64,000 nt of DNA from Methylobacter sp. (GCF_030680395.1 NZ_JAUXVR010000029.1:1-64000); one strand, 5' to 3'. Positions 34,197 to 44,718 are shown, numbered from the stretch's first letter. The notes: generated by a model not told the origin, from the sequence alone. A program made the numbers and translations.

Positions 34197-34237
34197 TTAG
34201 TTTTCAGGTAAAAAACTGAAAACCGTGAATCAAAAAA

Positions 34238-35146
34238 ATGATTCTCATCAATGGTGAAAGCAAGGAGCATATCGAAATATCAGATCGCGGTTTTCAATAC
34301 GGCGATGGATTATTCGAAACCATTGAAATTAGAGACGGACAAGCTGTTTTTCTCGAACGTCATTTGCAACGGCTAAAATCAGGCTGCCAACGGCTTTATA
34401 TCCCTTTTCCAGATTCAGAATTACTAAGCTCTGAAGCTGGAGAGCTTTGTCGTCGATGGGTCAGCGATACCCACTCCGTTCGAGCGGTGCTCAAAGTTAT
34501 AGTCACGCGCGGCTCGGGGGGGCGAGGTTATCGTCAACCCGATGTCATTCAACCTACTCGCGTATTAAGTCTTCATCCTTATCCTGACTATCCGGAAATA
34601 TACCGGGAGCAGGGCATCGTCGCCCGTTTTTGCGTTACCCGTTTAGGTTTGAATCCCGCCTTGGCAGGCATTAAGCACCTGAACCGGCTTGAGCAGGTAA
34701 TGGCGAGAGCTGAATGGAATGACCCGGCCATTCAGGAAGGGCTTATGCTTGATGTCAACGATCATGTTATTGAAGGAACAATGACTAATTTGTTCTACAT
34801 TAAAAATAACAGTCTTTATACGTCAGTGCTGACTCAATCAGGCGTTGCCGGTATTATGCGCGGCATTATAATGACGATTTCAGCTGACCATGGCCTTTCG
34901 GTAATTGAACATGCATTTACGAAAGATGAGCTGCTATCGGCTGATGACGCATTCGTCTGTAATTCAATTATTGGCATCTGGCCCATCAAACAAATCGAAA
35001 CCACGTACTTTTCAGTTAGTCCAATAACCAAGAATATTAAAATCCAGCTGGACAGGTTTATCAATGACGAATGCATTGCTGCAGGAGGTAGAGCAATTGC
35101 CGAGAGCACCAACAGTAGGCGTTTTAGACGAGGCACTCAACAATGA
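34238..35146 (+). CDS. pabC: aminodeoxychorismate lyase with repeat-derived C-terminal tail
   Basis: class IV aminotransferase sequence (GDGLFETI..., IKHLNRLEQVMARAEW, EGTMTNLFYI); last ~25 aa coded by repeat. Confidence 0.92.
   Translation: MILINGESKEHIEISDRGFQYGDGLFETIEIRDGQAVFLERHLQRLKSGCQRLYIPFPDSELLSSEAGELCRRWVSDTHSVRAVLKVIVTRGSGGRGYRQPDVIQPTRVLSLHPYPDYPEIYREQGIVARFCVTRLGLNPALAGIKHLNRLEQVMARAEWNDPAIQEGLMLDVNDHVIEGTMTNLFYIKNNSLYTSVLTQSGVAGIMRGIIMTISADHGLSVIEHAFTKDELLSADDAFVCNSIIGIWPIKQIETTYFSVSPITKNIKIQLDRFINDECIAAGGRAIAESTNSRRFRRGTQQ
35068..35135 (+). repeat. copy C of dispersed element forming the 3' end of pabC
   Basis: GAATGCATTGCTGCAGGAGGTAGAGCAATTGCCGAGAGCACCAACAGTAGGCGTTTTAGACGA; matches copies A and D in part. 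Confidence 0.75.
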
Positions 35147-36141
35147 ACAATAAAGTCATCGGTTTTACCTTGTTGATGCTAAGTTTTGCAAGCGGCTGGG
35201 TGTGGATGGACTATCAGAGTGCGTTGCATCATCCTGCGCTGGTCGATAAAGCTGTTACTATAGAAATTGAAAAAGGCGACTCGCTTGACCGCATTAGCGA
35301 TAAGCTTGTAGCCCAACAACTGGCTGTTAAACCTTTCTGGTTTAAAGTCATCGCCTTTCAGGAAAATGCACTCAAAAAGCTTAAAACAGGGGAATATGAG
35401 TTAACTTCAGGCTTAACGGCACCTCAAATATTAGCTTTATTCGTGCAGGGAAAAACCAAGCAGCACGCTATCACTTTTCCTGAAGGTTGGAGCTTTAAAG
35501 AAATGCTGCATGAAATTGAGAAAAACTCCAATCTTGAGCATACGTTAAACAGTGTCGATTTTGGAAGTGTAATGGCCAAATTCAAGTCTGATATGCAGTC
35601 GCCTGAAGGTTTGTTTTTTCCCGATACCTATTTTTTTGAAAAGCATACAACCGATGTGTCTTTATTAAAAAGAGCCTATGACAAAATGCAGCTGGCATTG
35701 CAACAGGAATGGCTTAATAAAGAGGAAGGCCTGCCTTTTAAAACACCTTATGAAGCCCTGATTCTTGCTTCGATTGTAGAAAAAGAAACCGGATCAGCTG
35801 CTGAAAGACCTTTAATAGCCGGTGTGTTTATCCGCAGGCTGGAACAGAATATGTTGTTGCAAACTGATCCTACCGTCATTTACGGGATGGGTGAAAGTTA
35901 TCAGGGGGATATTAAATCTAAAGATTTAACCACAGCCACGCCGTACAATACTTATGTTATTAGCGGCTTGCCGCCAACGCCGATCGCCATGCCGGGACGC
36001 GATGCACTTTATGCCGTCCTGCATCCTGATAAGGGGGACAGTCTTTATTTTGTAGCCCGTGGTGATGGAACACATGTATTTTCGGCAACCTTAAAAGACC
36101 ACATAATAGCCGTTGACCAATTTCAAAGGAACAAGAAATGA
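35143..36141 (+). CDS. mltG: endolytic transglycosylase MltG
   Basis: YceG-like: SIVEKETG, RRLEQNMLLQTDPTVIYGMG, NTYVISGLPPTPIAMPG. Confidence 0.95.
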   Translation: MNNKVIGFTLLMLSFASGWVWMDYQSALHHPALVDKAVTIEIEKGDSLDRISDKLVAQQLAVKPFWFKVIAFQENALKKLKTGEYELTSGLTAPQILALFVQGKTKQHAITFPEGWSFKEMLHEIEKNSNLEHTLNSVDFGSVMAKFKSDMQSPEGLFFPDTYFFEKHTTDVSLLKRAYDKMQLALQQEWLNKEEGLPFKTPYEALILASIVEKETGSAAERPLIAGVFIRRLEQNMLLQTDPTVIYGMGESYQGDIKSKDLTTATPYNTYVISGLPPTPIAMPGRDALYAVLHPDKGDSLYFVARGDGTHVFSATLKDHIIAVDQFQRNKK

Positions 36142-36809
36142 TCCGAGGTAAGTTTATTACACTGGAAGGTTGTGAAGGAGTGGGCAAGACTACCAATATG
36201 GTATTTATCAAAGACTACTTAGAGCAGCATAACATTTCTGTTGTTGTCACGCGCGAACCCGGCGGCACCAGGCTTGCCGAAAAAATACGCCAATTATTGC
36301 TGGACAACAAAAGCGAGGCCATTTCAGAACAGGCAGAATTATTGATGATGTTTGCGGCAAGAGCCCAGCATATCAAACACGTTATTGAACCGGCGTTGGC
36401 ACAAGGAAAATGGGTGCTTTGCGATCGATTTACCGATGCGACATATGCCTACCAGGGCGGCGGCCGAAACATGAAAATCAGTACCATAAAATGGCTGGAA
36501 AATCTGGTGCAAGGTACATTGAGACCTGATTTGACCCTGTTATTGGATGCGCCGATTGAAATAGGCATAGCGCGGGTCAGAGAACGCGGAGCTCTGGATC
36601 GTTTTGAATTAGAAAAAATCAGTTTTTTCGAAAATGTCAGGCGGGCTTATTTATTACAGGCCGAATTATATCCCGAACGCATCAAGCTGATCAAAGCCAA
36701 CCAACCGTTAGTCGACGTGCAAAGAGCCATTACCGATGTCATTCGTGTTTTACTCGGTTTGTGCACCCTGAACTGCCCTACGTCTTCCAAGCATGGCATC
36801 ATGAAATGA
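36138..36809 (+). CDS. tmk: thymidylate kinase
   Basis: LEGCEGVGKTTN, TREPGGTRLAEKIR, DRFTDATYAYQGGGR. Confidence 0.96.
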   Translation: MIRGKFITLEGCEGVGKTTNMVFIKDYLEQHNISVVVTREPGGTRLAEKIRQLLLDNKSEAISEQAELLMMFAARAQHIKHVIEPALAQGKWVLCDRFTDATYAYQGGGRNMKISTIKWLENLVQGTLRPDLTLLLDAPIEIGIARVRERGALDRFELEKISFFENVRRAYLLQAELYPERIKLIKANQPLVDVQRAITDVIRVLLGLCTLNCPTSSKHGIMK

Positions 36810-37828
36810 CTGTTCCTAACCGGTTATTACCCTGGCAACAGCATCAGTGGGAGCATTTATGCAGTTATATTGCGCAGGAACGCATTCCCCAAGCATTACT
36901 CATTACCGGCAATAAGGGACTGGGAAAACGTCAGCTAGCCAATCAGTTTGCCGTTGCCCTGCTTTGCGCAACACCGCAAGCCAATGGTATGGCTTGCGGT
37001 GTTTGCAGCAGTTGTTTATTGGTTAATGCCGAAACTCATCCCGACTTTATTCATGTACAGCCCGAGGAACCTGGCAAAGGCATTACTATCGGACAGACAC
37101 GCAGCCTGATTACCCGGTTAACTTTAAAGCCGCAGTTTGATACTTATCGCGTTGTTGTCATTAATCCGGCCGACAAGATGAACAATGCGGCGGCGAATGC
37201 ATTCTTAAAATGCCTTGAAGAGCCGACCGAGCGCACCGTGATCATCTTAATTACCGAAAAACCCACCAAATTGCCCGCGACTATTATCAGCCGTTGCCAG
37301 AAGCTGGCGATAACGACGCCGGATACGGGAGCTACCCTTGCGTGGCTGGAGAAGATATTTCTGGAGAAAACATTGCAAGGTGACACCAATCCGAATATGA
37401 CTCTGCCTGGTAGTTTAGCTTTAGCCCAAGGCGCGCCTTTACTGGCACTGGATTATGCCAATGATGAGACATTAACGTTACGTAATGAATGTTTCAATGC
37501 CTGGATGGCAATAGCAAAACAGCTTAAATCTCCGGTCATTATTGCCGAAGACTGGCACAAACTACCCGCATCGCCGTTAATATTATGGATTACGTCCTGG
37601 ATTATCGACTTGATTAAGTGTTTTTATCATACCAATGCCGAAAATTTGTATAATCCGGACTTAAGTGAGCCGTTGCAAGAACTGTCCCAACGACTAGAAT
37701 TAAAAGGACTTTATAAGTTATACGATTTATTATTGGCAGGCCGCCAACGACTGGATACCCAGATCAACAAGCAGTTATTGTTTGAAGAAATTTTAATACA
37801 ATGGCACGAACTAAACCGGAGTAAATGA
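36806..37828 (+). CDS. holB: DNA polymerase III subunit delta'
   Basis: GNKGLGKRQLANQFA, AANAFLKCLEEP; downstream of tmk. Confidence 0.94.
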   Translation: MTVPNRLLPWQQHQWEHLCSYIAQERIPQALLITGNKGLGKRQLANQFAVALLCATPQANGMACGVCSSCLLVNAETHPDFIHVQPEEPGKGITIGQTRSLITRLTLKPQFDTYRVVVINPADKMNNAAANAFLKCLEEPTERTVIILITEKPTKLPATIISRCQKLAITTPDTGATLAWLEKIFLEKTLQGDTNPNMTLPGSLALAQGAPLLALDYANDETLTLRNECFNAWMAIAKQLKSPVIIAEDWHKLPASPLILWITSWIIDLIKCFYHTNAENLYNPDLSEPLQELSQRLELKGLYKLYDLLLAGRQRLDTQINKQLLFEEILIQWHELNRSK

Positions 37829-38181
37829 CCATGGCAGATGCAGGGCCCGGACAAGGCATATTGTCCCTTTCAATTAAAGATAAAAACGCTTTGTACGCAG
37901 CCTACATGCCTTTTGTCACCAACGGCGGACTGTTTATTCCCACCAATCGGGAATATGAAATGGGGCAGGAAGTCTTTATGCTGCTCAATTTAATGGACGA
38001 AACCGAACGCTTACCGATAGCCGGAAAAATAATCTGGATAACGCCGCCCGGCTCGGAAGGTTACAGAGCCAGTGGCGTTGGCGTACAATTTAGCGATCAG
38101 GACGGTGGCGTGTCACGCAACAAAATAGAAAACTATCTGGCCGGTGCTTTAGAGGGTGATCGCTCTACGCATACTATGTAA
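37825..38181 (+). CDS. PilZ domain-containing protein
   Basis: PilZ-like, downstream of holB and before tatD. Confidence 0.88.
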   Translation: MTMADAGPGQGILSLSIKDKNALYAAYMPFVTNGGLFIPTNREYEMGQEVFMLLNLMDETERLPIAGKIIWITPPGSEGYRASGVGVQFSDQDGGVSRNKIENYLAGALEGDRSTHTM

Positions 38182-38190
38182 ACAAGACAA

Positions 38191-38261
38191 AAGGCGAAAG
38201 ACTAAGGGCACAGAACGTTGACGCTCAGGTTTTTTCGCCTTTAGCCCTTAGCCTTTCGCCT
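38191..38261. repeat. palindrome GGCGAAAGACTAAGGGC / GCCCTTAGCCTTTCGCC (same family as 10399-10473)
   Basis: 17-bp arms (38193-38209, 38244-38260), one mismatch. Confidence 0.7.
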
Positions 38262-38279
38262 GCTTTTATAAAAACTTTC

Positions 38280-39053
38280 ATGTTAATAGACTCCCATTGC
38301 CATCTGGATCGTATCGATCTGGCACCCTATCAAAATGATTTTGCCTGTTTCATGCACGAAGCGTCCAACAGCCAAATTGAACACCTGTTATGTATCGCGA
38401 TAGATTTGGAAGCCTATCCGGCAATGCTGGCTTTGGTGTCCCCTTATCCGCAAATATCCGTGACCGTGGGTGTGCATCCTAATGTTCAGGATGGTCAAGA
38501 TCCCAGTGTTGAAGAGCTCATCGCGTTAGGTCAAGCAGACAAAGTTATCGGCATAGGTGAAACCGGTCTGGACTATTTTCGTAGTGAAGGCGATTTAGGC
38601 TGGCAACACCAACGTTTCAGAAATCACATTAACGCCGCAAAAGTGTTGAAAAAACCGTTGATTATCCATACTCGTGAAGCCAAACACGATACGCTACGTC
38701 TATTGGAAGAAGAGAGCGCAGACGAAGTAGGAGGGATTATCCACTGTTTCACCGAAGACTGGGAATTCGCCAAAAAAGCCCTGGATTTGAATTTCTATAT
38801 TTCTTTCTCCGGTATAGTGACTTTTAACAGTGCCAAGGAAATCCAGGAAGTAGCCAAAAAAGTACCCTCCGACCGTTTTCTTATTGAAACCGATTCGCCT
38901 TATCTGGCCCCCGTACCGTTCCGCGGCAGGCCCAACTATCCAACCTACGTACGCTACGTTGCAGAAAAACTGGCACAATTGCGTGGAACAACGATAAATG
39001 AAATTGCGGAGTCATCGACTGAAAATTTTTATCGATTATTCAAAATTGCTTAG
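38280..39053 (+). CDS. tatD: TatD family metal-dependent hydrolase
   Basis: LIDSHCHLDRIDL, IGETGLDYFR, IETDSPYLAPVPFRGRPN. Confidence 0.95.
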   Translation: MLIDSHCHLDRIDLAPYQNDFACFMHEASNSQIEHLLCIAIDLEAYPAMLALVSPYPQISVTVGVHPNVQDGQDPSVEELIALGQADKVIGIGETGLDYFRSEGDLGWQHQRFRNHINAAKVLKKPLIIHTREAKHDTLRLLEEESADEVGGIIHCFTEDWEFAKKALDLNFYISFSGIVTFNSAKEIQEVAKKVPSDRFLIETDSPYLAPVPFRGRPNYPTYVRYVAEKLAQLRGTTINEIAESSTENFYRLFKIA

Positions 39054-39224
39054 CTTTAGATCATTGCTCGCTTTGCGGGCGAGGCTATATAAGGCAAAGC
39101 AAAGCTAAAATTTTCGAGAATACCGTATCCGGTCATAAAGCTGTTATTCAATTGTTATCCTAAAAGTGAATCAAGGGCTTTTATTGAAGCGACAGGTGTT
39201 TATTATTTTGATTCAGCGGTAACG

Positions 39225-39495
39225 GGGTACTTGTGCGGGTTTAGATTCACGGCAATTTGAATCCCGCCGCAAGCATGATGAAAAAGCCACGTATCAATCC
39301 AGGCAGGGCATTAATCGCAGTGTGCCATGCGCTTCATATTAACAACTATTACGCGTATATAATTAAAGGTTTGAAGAAGAATCAAGCCGCGCCGTAATGC
39401 GTAAACTGTTACACGCCATCCATGGCATGCTGAAAGCTAAAAAAGAATTTGACGGGGTTCGCTCTTACAAGTTTCCTGTTGAAGAAAAATCATAA
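39225..39495 (+). pseudogene. IS110-like transposase C-terminal remnant
   Basis: frame-broken pieces resembling the IS110 C-terminal domain: GLDSRQFES..., YYAYIIKGLKKNQA, RAVMRKLLHAIHGMLKAKKEFDG. Confidence 0.55.
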
Positions 39496-39541
39496 AATTC
39501 TATGATTTTTGCAAAACTGGGCTTGTGTTTTAAGAAAGTGC

Positions 39542-42500
39542 CTACGAATGATGCACCCAATCCGCCCCCAAAGTCCCTTGCAGATCTTTCAGATAAGCCG
39601 GGTTGTTGATCTCGGCCAACATGCGTTCAGCCGCTTCGAGTTTTTGGCTTAATCCGGTGCGGCTGATTGAATCATTCTGCTCTGTTTTACTCAATTGCTG
39701 CTGAATATAAGTCTTGTGCTGCTGCCAAAGTTCGTTGTCACGTTGCTGTTTGATTTCAAGGCGCTGTTGATACCAGTCGCTTTGCAGCAAATAGTCGCGG
39801 GTGAACATCGCGCGAATAGCCGGATCGCTGATGGATTGGCCTGCATAGTGACCCTCGGCCATAATGTGCAGCAGCGCTTTCAAGGGCGGGCAGGCATTAT
39901 CAATGGAACCGTCCTGGAAATACTGTTGCGCTACCCGTTGCTGTGCTTCGTACACGTTGTCGATGCCGTCAACATAGCTGGGCATATCCTGCGTTTCCGG
40001 TTTCAACATAGCATCGTCGAATACCGCGGTCGGGTAATCGAACATCTTGCCGAAATTGGTATGCACAAACCGTTCGGTGATGCGATAGCCCAATCGGCTT
40101 TGGAATACGGTGCGACCTTCGTATTCAAAATCCTCCAGCTTTTCCAGCTGTCCTTTTGCAATCAAATACTGCGGGTTGCGCTGGTCTACAGGCAAGCGTG
40201 ACCAGATTTCAGGGATCAGCAGACTGATGTCATGGTCGATTTGGCGTTTGGAACCTATGAAACCCGCCGCCGTGGAAAAACCGTCATAGCTGCATAATAT
40301 GAACGAAACCAGCGCGGTATTCAGATCGGCGGTGGTGGATAAGGCATTGAAAGGGCCTTTGGTCAATGCGCCTTCGGAACCTGCGCCGGTGGTGGAGGGC
40401 GATTTTCCGGTCAGGCTGCAAATAAAATCCATAAACAGCTCAGGCAATTCCTGGTAATGGATCGGATTATAGATAGCCAGCGGCCGGATGCCTGCCTCCA
40501 GATCGGCGGGGTTGTTGCGGCGTCCTGTCAGTACTGCGTTAACCGGGAAATAAACGGTTTGATCGGTATCAAGTCCCCGTGCCAAACGAGTGGACAGTTC
40601 CGCGATATAGCGCATTTTCGGACTGGCTATATCCGGGCGAAGTTGCAGATAGCGAACGTTGAGGCTGGGCTTTCCGTCAACCAGACGAGGATGCGCCGAT
40701 GATACAAAGTATTCGCCATCTTTGCCGTTGACGGCCTGAAGGATGACGTTTTGCATCGGTTCGCTGAATTCGTCAAAGTGTATGACGTCTTCGATGAACT
40801 CGCGGGCGTCTTGCGGGGTGAGTGGTTGAAAATTGGAGATAAAATTATCCGTGCGCGAAAAATCCAGCTCGGTTTGTAAATCAGTGCCCCTGTGTATTGC
40901 ATCATCAGGACGTTGAAAGAAACTTTGCTCGCAATTATCGACCAGTTTGACGCTGGGATTTTTATAATCGGGATTAAGCCCGGTAAGATAACGTACCGGC
41001 ACAACGGTAGATGCGGAAATGTCGTCTTCCATTTGGACTTTGGCCGAGGCGATAAAATCCTGGCGCAGTTTGAAAACCCGCCATGCGCCTTTTTCGTCAA
41101 AGCCTACGCGCAGGTAGCTGGCGATCAGTTTGCGGCCTTGAAACTTTAGTTCGTTACCGGGGTGGCTGTTGACCATATCGACGGAGAAATATTTTCTCCA
41201 GTCCGATCCCCATTCTTCCTTGTAAAATCGCTTGATCATCAGTGCGACTGCCAATATATGCTGGGGTATTGTCGCCAGCCACTGGTTATGGGCGCCCGAA
41301 AATTCGGTTTCAGACGGCGTCAGCAGTTTAATGACCGAACCCAAAGTACGTTCATTGCTGAGCAGGTGGCGTTGGTCGAGTCCATTTAGGGCAGGATTGC
41401 GAAACCGGGTGGAATAATCGTGATTGAATATAGCGGTGACTATATCCATGTCTTTATCGAAATTATCGACAAAAACAGGGCCGGAAATGACAGCTCCCGC
41501 AATCGATTTTGAAATTTCCGATTTGCCGCCGCCGGATACGGTGCTCGGTTTATGGCAGAAAGTGCCTTCCTGATGGGTGCCGATCAAGCGCCAGCTGGGC
41601 GCAGTAGGATGGCGTTCCATGTGGATTTTAAAGCCGTTGGGGTAGACATAGGTGTAGCCGAACAGCAATTTAAGTGATTGCATCTGGCGCTTATGCGTCC
41701 AGCTGACTTGCTGTTGCTGAATGTTAAACTTCGCCGAATTGGGAATATAAATAATGTCGGGATAGTTTTTGTCGACAGCATAGCCTTCGTCTTTAGGATC
41801 TATGACCGACGACAGTTGCCGACAGACTTTGTCGAAAGAATAATGCTCGCTGATATAGGAGGTATGCGGCAAAAAGATTTCGCCGAGAATGACCCTCGGG
41901 AAAGCCAGGGCACCGCCTGAATGTTCTTCTTCAGCGCCGCCGTAAAGGTTGGCTGCATAGCTGATATGCGACTTGATTTCTTTCTTGCTGTAACCGAAAT
42001 AGTTGTCGGCAATGATGGTAACGATCACACCTTGCATATTGCGGCATACCAGTTTAAACGGTTGGCCGTTATTGTAGAGTTCGTCTTCCTGTTTCCAGCA
42101 CATGCCGTCTTTGCGTTGGCGCTCGGTTGCATCATCAAAATGCGGCAGGCCGAGATCTTTTTTCCGGCAATGAACCAGGTGCGAAGCGAGAATAATGCAG
42201 CCGGTGTGTCCGGTCCAGTGATTGATATCCAGTGCGGCATCGTTTTCGGGCAGGAACGGGTTTCCCGCATTACCGAAAATGGATTCGACAAAATCCAGAT
42301 TAGCGACCAGTCCCCCTGGGGCGAAAAATCGGACTTCCATGGTTTTGACCGGCATAGTTGCTGAAACTTCCGGACATACGATAGGTCTCATCAGCGATGA
42401 TACCCAGAGTTTTGCGGTGTTTGCTTGGGCGCTGGTAAAGGGCAGGGACAACAGGTCGTCGGGAGGCGTCAGGGCTGCGCGCAGCAACGCTGCGTAAGCT

Positions 42501-43000
42501 TCTACCGGCACTTCGCTTTTATCGGCCGGAACCGGAAGGCCGCCGGCGGCAATGTGAAATACGCCTTTGGTGGTGCGTCGGTCATTTTTCGGATTATGCA
42601 GAACGCCTTGCTGTATCCGGTAAGAATCCACATAAGCCGAATGAAATTCGTTATGCTGGAAAGGCAGGGATAATTCCCTCGCCAGTCCTTTTTGTTCCAG
42701 AACAAAGGTTTCACCCGGCAAGCTGACAGTCCCGTCTATGCCGTTTTCAGTCAAGTAACCGTTAAGAAAGTCTTGTATGCGTTGATCGGCCGGACAGCGG
42801 TATTTGGCCAGCGCTAACAGGCGACGTTGTTGGGAATAGTTTTTTAACAAACCGCCTGCAATTTTTAGATATTGCGGGTCGTTTTCGACTTCACAAGTTG
42901 GCTGCCCCAGGGCCGCAAGTTGCAGGTTGATGTGTTGTAATTCTTCCAGTCGCTTTGGGGTGGATGCGTCAGGCTGGGGTTGATGGGTAAATGAGTTCAT
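39542..43000 (-). CDS. large (1152 aa) protein, candidate PPi-type phosphoenolpyruvate carboxykinase
   Basis: size and motifs (GGGKSEISKSIAGAV; KTMEVRFFAPGG; SPSTTGAGSEGALTKGPFNAL) consistent with the ~1,100-aa PPi-PEPCK family; assignment from memory. Confidence 0.55.
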   Translation of the reverse strand: MNSFTHQPQPDASTPKRLEELQHINLQLAALGQPTCEVENDPQYLKIAGGLLKNYSQQRRLLALAKYRCPADQRIQDFLNGYLTENGIDGTVSLPGETFVLEQKGLARELSLPFQHNEFHSAYVDSYRIQQGVLHNPKNDRRTTKGVFHIAAGGLPVPADKSEVPVEAYAALLRAALTPPDDLLSLPFTSAQANTAKLWVSSLMRPIVCPEVSATMPVKTMEVRFFAPGGLVANLDFVESIFGNAGNPFLPENDAALDINHWTGHTGCIILASHLVHCRKKDLGLPHFDDATERQRKDGMCWKQEDELYNNGQPFKLVCRNMQGVIVTIIADNYFGYSKKEIKSHISYAANLYGGAEEEHSGGALAFPRVILGEIFLPHTSYISEHYSFDKVCRQLSSVIDPKDEGYAVDKNYPDIIYIPNSAKFNIQQQQVSWTHKRQMQSLKLLFGYTYVYPNGFKIHMERHPTAPSWRLIGTHQEGTFCHKPSTVSGGGKSEISKSIAGAVISGPVFVDNFDKDMDIVTAIFNHDYSTRFRNPALNGLDQRHLLSNERTLGSVIKLLTPSETEFSGAHNQWLATIPQHILAVALMIKRFYKEEWGSDWRKYFSVDMVNSHPGNELKFQGRKLIASYLRVGFDEKGAWRVFKLRQDFIASAKVQMEDDISASTVVPVRYLTGLNPDYKNPSVKLVDNCEQSFFQRPDDAIHRGTDLQTELDFSRTDNFISNFQPLTPQDAREFIEDVIHFDEFSEPMQNVILQAVNGKDGEYFVSSAHPRLVDGKPSLNVRYLQLRPDIASPKMRYIAELSTRLARGLDTDQTVYFPVNAVLTGRRNNPADLEAGIRPLAIYNPIHYQELPELFMDFICSLTGKSPSTTGAGSEGALTKGPFNALSTTADLNTALVSFILCSYDGFSTAAGFIGSKRQIDHDISLLIPEIWSRLPVDQRNPQYLIAKGQLEKLEDFEYEGRTVFQSRLGYRITERFVHTNFGKMFDYPTAVFDDAMLKPETQDMPSYVDGIDNVYEAQQRVAQQYFQDGSIDNACPPLKALLHIMAEGHYAGQSISDPAIRAMFTRDYLLQSDWYQQRLEIKQQRDNELWQQHKTYIQQQLSKTEQNDSISRTGLSQKLEAAERMLAEINNPAYLKDLQGTLGADWVHHS

Positions 43001-43104
43001 GCGTATCGGTTCCTGCGATTTTGAGTGACAACTAGGCTGGGGCTTAGTTTAATTTAAAACGGAAATGTTCAGGCAAACCGTTTTCTCGCATTGTACCAGT
43101 TACT

Positions 43105-44061
43105 TTATGAATAAAAATCCTCAAATTTCTTGATAAAAATATTTAGCTTATCGCCGGGCAAATGATTGATGCCTGCCGCAGCTTTACGTCCGCCGCCGGT
43201 TGCAAAGGCGGAACACAGTTCATCAGCGCCGATTTTATTAGATAACGGCGCCCTGACGCCAACCTGGTAATCGTCGTCCTTATTATGGGTGATTACCGCA
43301 TGGGCTCTGGTTGGATTAAGATTAGCCAGGAAATTCCCGAATACGCCGTTAACACGCCTTGCCCAAGCGGTATCGGGCAGGATGAACACGGTGACAGCGT
43401 CGCTTTGGTACTCCGGGGCAAGGCGTTGGGCATTTGCCATGTCTTCTTGATAGCCCTGTTCCAGTTGCGTAAAGATGTCATGATTGCCGCTGATAAAGTC
43501 GAAAGGGGATTGGAATCCGGCCATTTCCCGATACAGTTTGTCGGGGGCAAAATGCAGGTCATCGACGCAGCTGCCGTAACCGTTGTAGTTGATGTAGATG
43601 CCCAGATTTTCCAGGGTTTTGAGTTCTGTTGGGCTGAGATTCAAGGAGGCGGCCAGCTGTTCGGCGCTGTGGTTTACATTGTCGCCAAAGGCTGCCGTTA
43701 TTGCCCATAACGGGTATTTGCCATTCAGGTATTGATTGACCAGCAAGCTGGTGCAGGTCGCGCTGTCGGTGTTAATCAGAGTTTTTAAGTGAGGATGCTT
43801 TGGAATGTCGCCGGGTTGATGGTGATCGACATAAAAAATATGAGCTCCCTGGCTTAAAAACTCATTAACTCTAGCACTGTTTTTTTGCAGGGAAATATCC
43901 AGCACTGTGATGTGGTCGCCTGAACTTACGCTAAATTTATCCAGTAATTGTATGTCGCGTTTAATGCCGGTAATGAGCTGTGATGTCAGCGGTCGATCAA
44001 GGCGCAGTTGAATCAGGGCGCAAATCCCGTCGGCATCGCCATTGAAGACATCGAAATACAT
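43105..44061 (-). CDS. DHH family phosphoesterase-like protein
   Basis: FNGDADGICALIQL, YVDHHQPG motif, C-terminal GGGRKAAAGINHLP. Confidence 0.8.
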   Translation of the reverse strand: MYFDVFNGDADGICALIQLRLDRPLTSQLITGIKRDIQLLDKFSVSSGDHITVLDISLQKNSARVNEFLSQGAHIFYVDHHQPGDIPKHPHLKTLINTDSATCTSLLVNQYLNGKYPLWAITAAFGDNVNHSAEQLAASLNLSPTELKTLENLGIYINYNGYGSCVDDLHFAPDKLYREMAGFQSPFDFISGNHDIFTQLEQGYQEDMANAQRLAPEYQSDAVTVFILPDTAWARRVNGVFGNFLANLNPTRAHAVITHNKDDDYQVGVRAPLSNKIGADELCSAFATGGGRKAAAGINHLPGDKLNIFIKKFEDFYS

Positions 44062-44064
44062 GAT

Positions 44065-44718
44065 TTATACCGTCGATTGCATCAGTGTATGAACAATTGC
44101 CGGGGCGGGCAGGATGTTTCGATCGCGTAATAACGATATGACCTGTTGCACGCTTTCTTCGAGCGTAAGCTGATGCGTGTCGATTTTTAAATCCGGGTTT
44201 TCGGGTTCTTCGTAAGGCGAGGATATACCGGTAAAGTCTAAGATTTCGCCTAGGCGCGCTTTTTTATACAATCCTTTGACATCCCGTTGCTCGCAAACCG
44301 TTAACGGACAAAAACAGTAAATTTCAATAAAATCGCCCTGCGGCATCAGGCTTCTTGCCGTGGCACGTTCCGCTTTAAACGGCGAGATAAACGCAGTCAA
44401 TGTTATTACGCCCGCTTCAATCAGCAGTTTGGCTGTTTCACTGATGCGGCGGATGTTTTCCTTACGGTCTTGATCGCTAAAGCCCAAGTCGCTGCATAAG
44501 CCGTGACGTATATTATCGCCGTCCAAAACAAAAGTATTTAAGCCGCTTTGATGTAGTCGCTCTTCTACGGCATGGGCCAGCGTCGATTTGCCGGAGCCGG
44601 AGAAACCGGTAAACCAGAGGACGACTGATTTATGGGTGTTTTTTTGTTCGCGGCGTTGCCGGGTTACGGTGGCTCGGTGCCATACAGTGTGGGTACTTTT
44701 ATTTAACGGCTTATTCAT
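44065..44718 (-). CDS. cysC: adenylylsulfate kinase
   Basis: [48 protein letters not shown]. Confidence 0.96.
   Translation of the reverse strand: MNKPLNKSTHTVWHRATVTRQRREQKNTHKSVVLWFTGFSGSGKSTLAHAVEERLHQSGLNTFVLDGDNIRHGLCSDLGFSDQDRKENIRRISETAKLLIEAGVITLTAFISPFKAERATARSLMPQGDFIEIYCFCPLTVCEQRDVKGLYKKARLGEILDFTGISSPYEEPENPDLKIDTHQLTLEESVQQVISLLRDRNILPAPAIVHTLMQSTV

Noticed and set aside
41921-42364. 147-aa + strand ORF (and other + ORFs within 39.6-42.7 kb)
   Set aside because: Antisense to the 1152-aa candidate PPi-PEPCK CDS.
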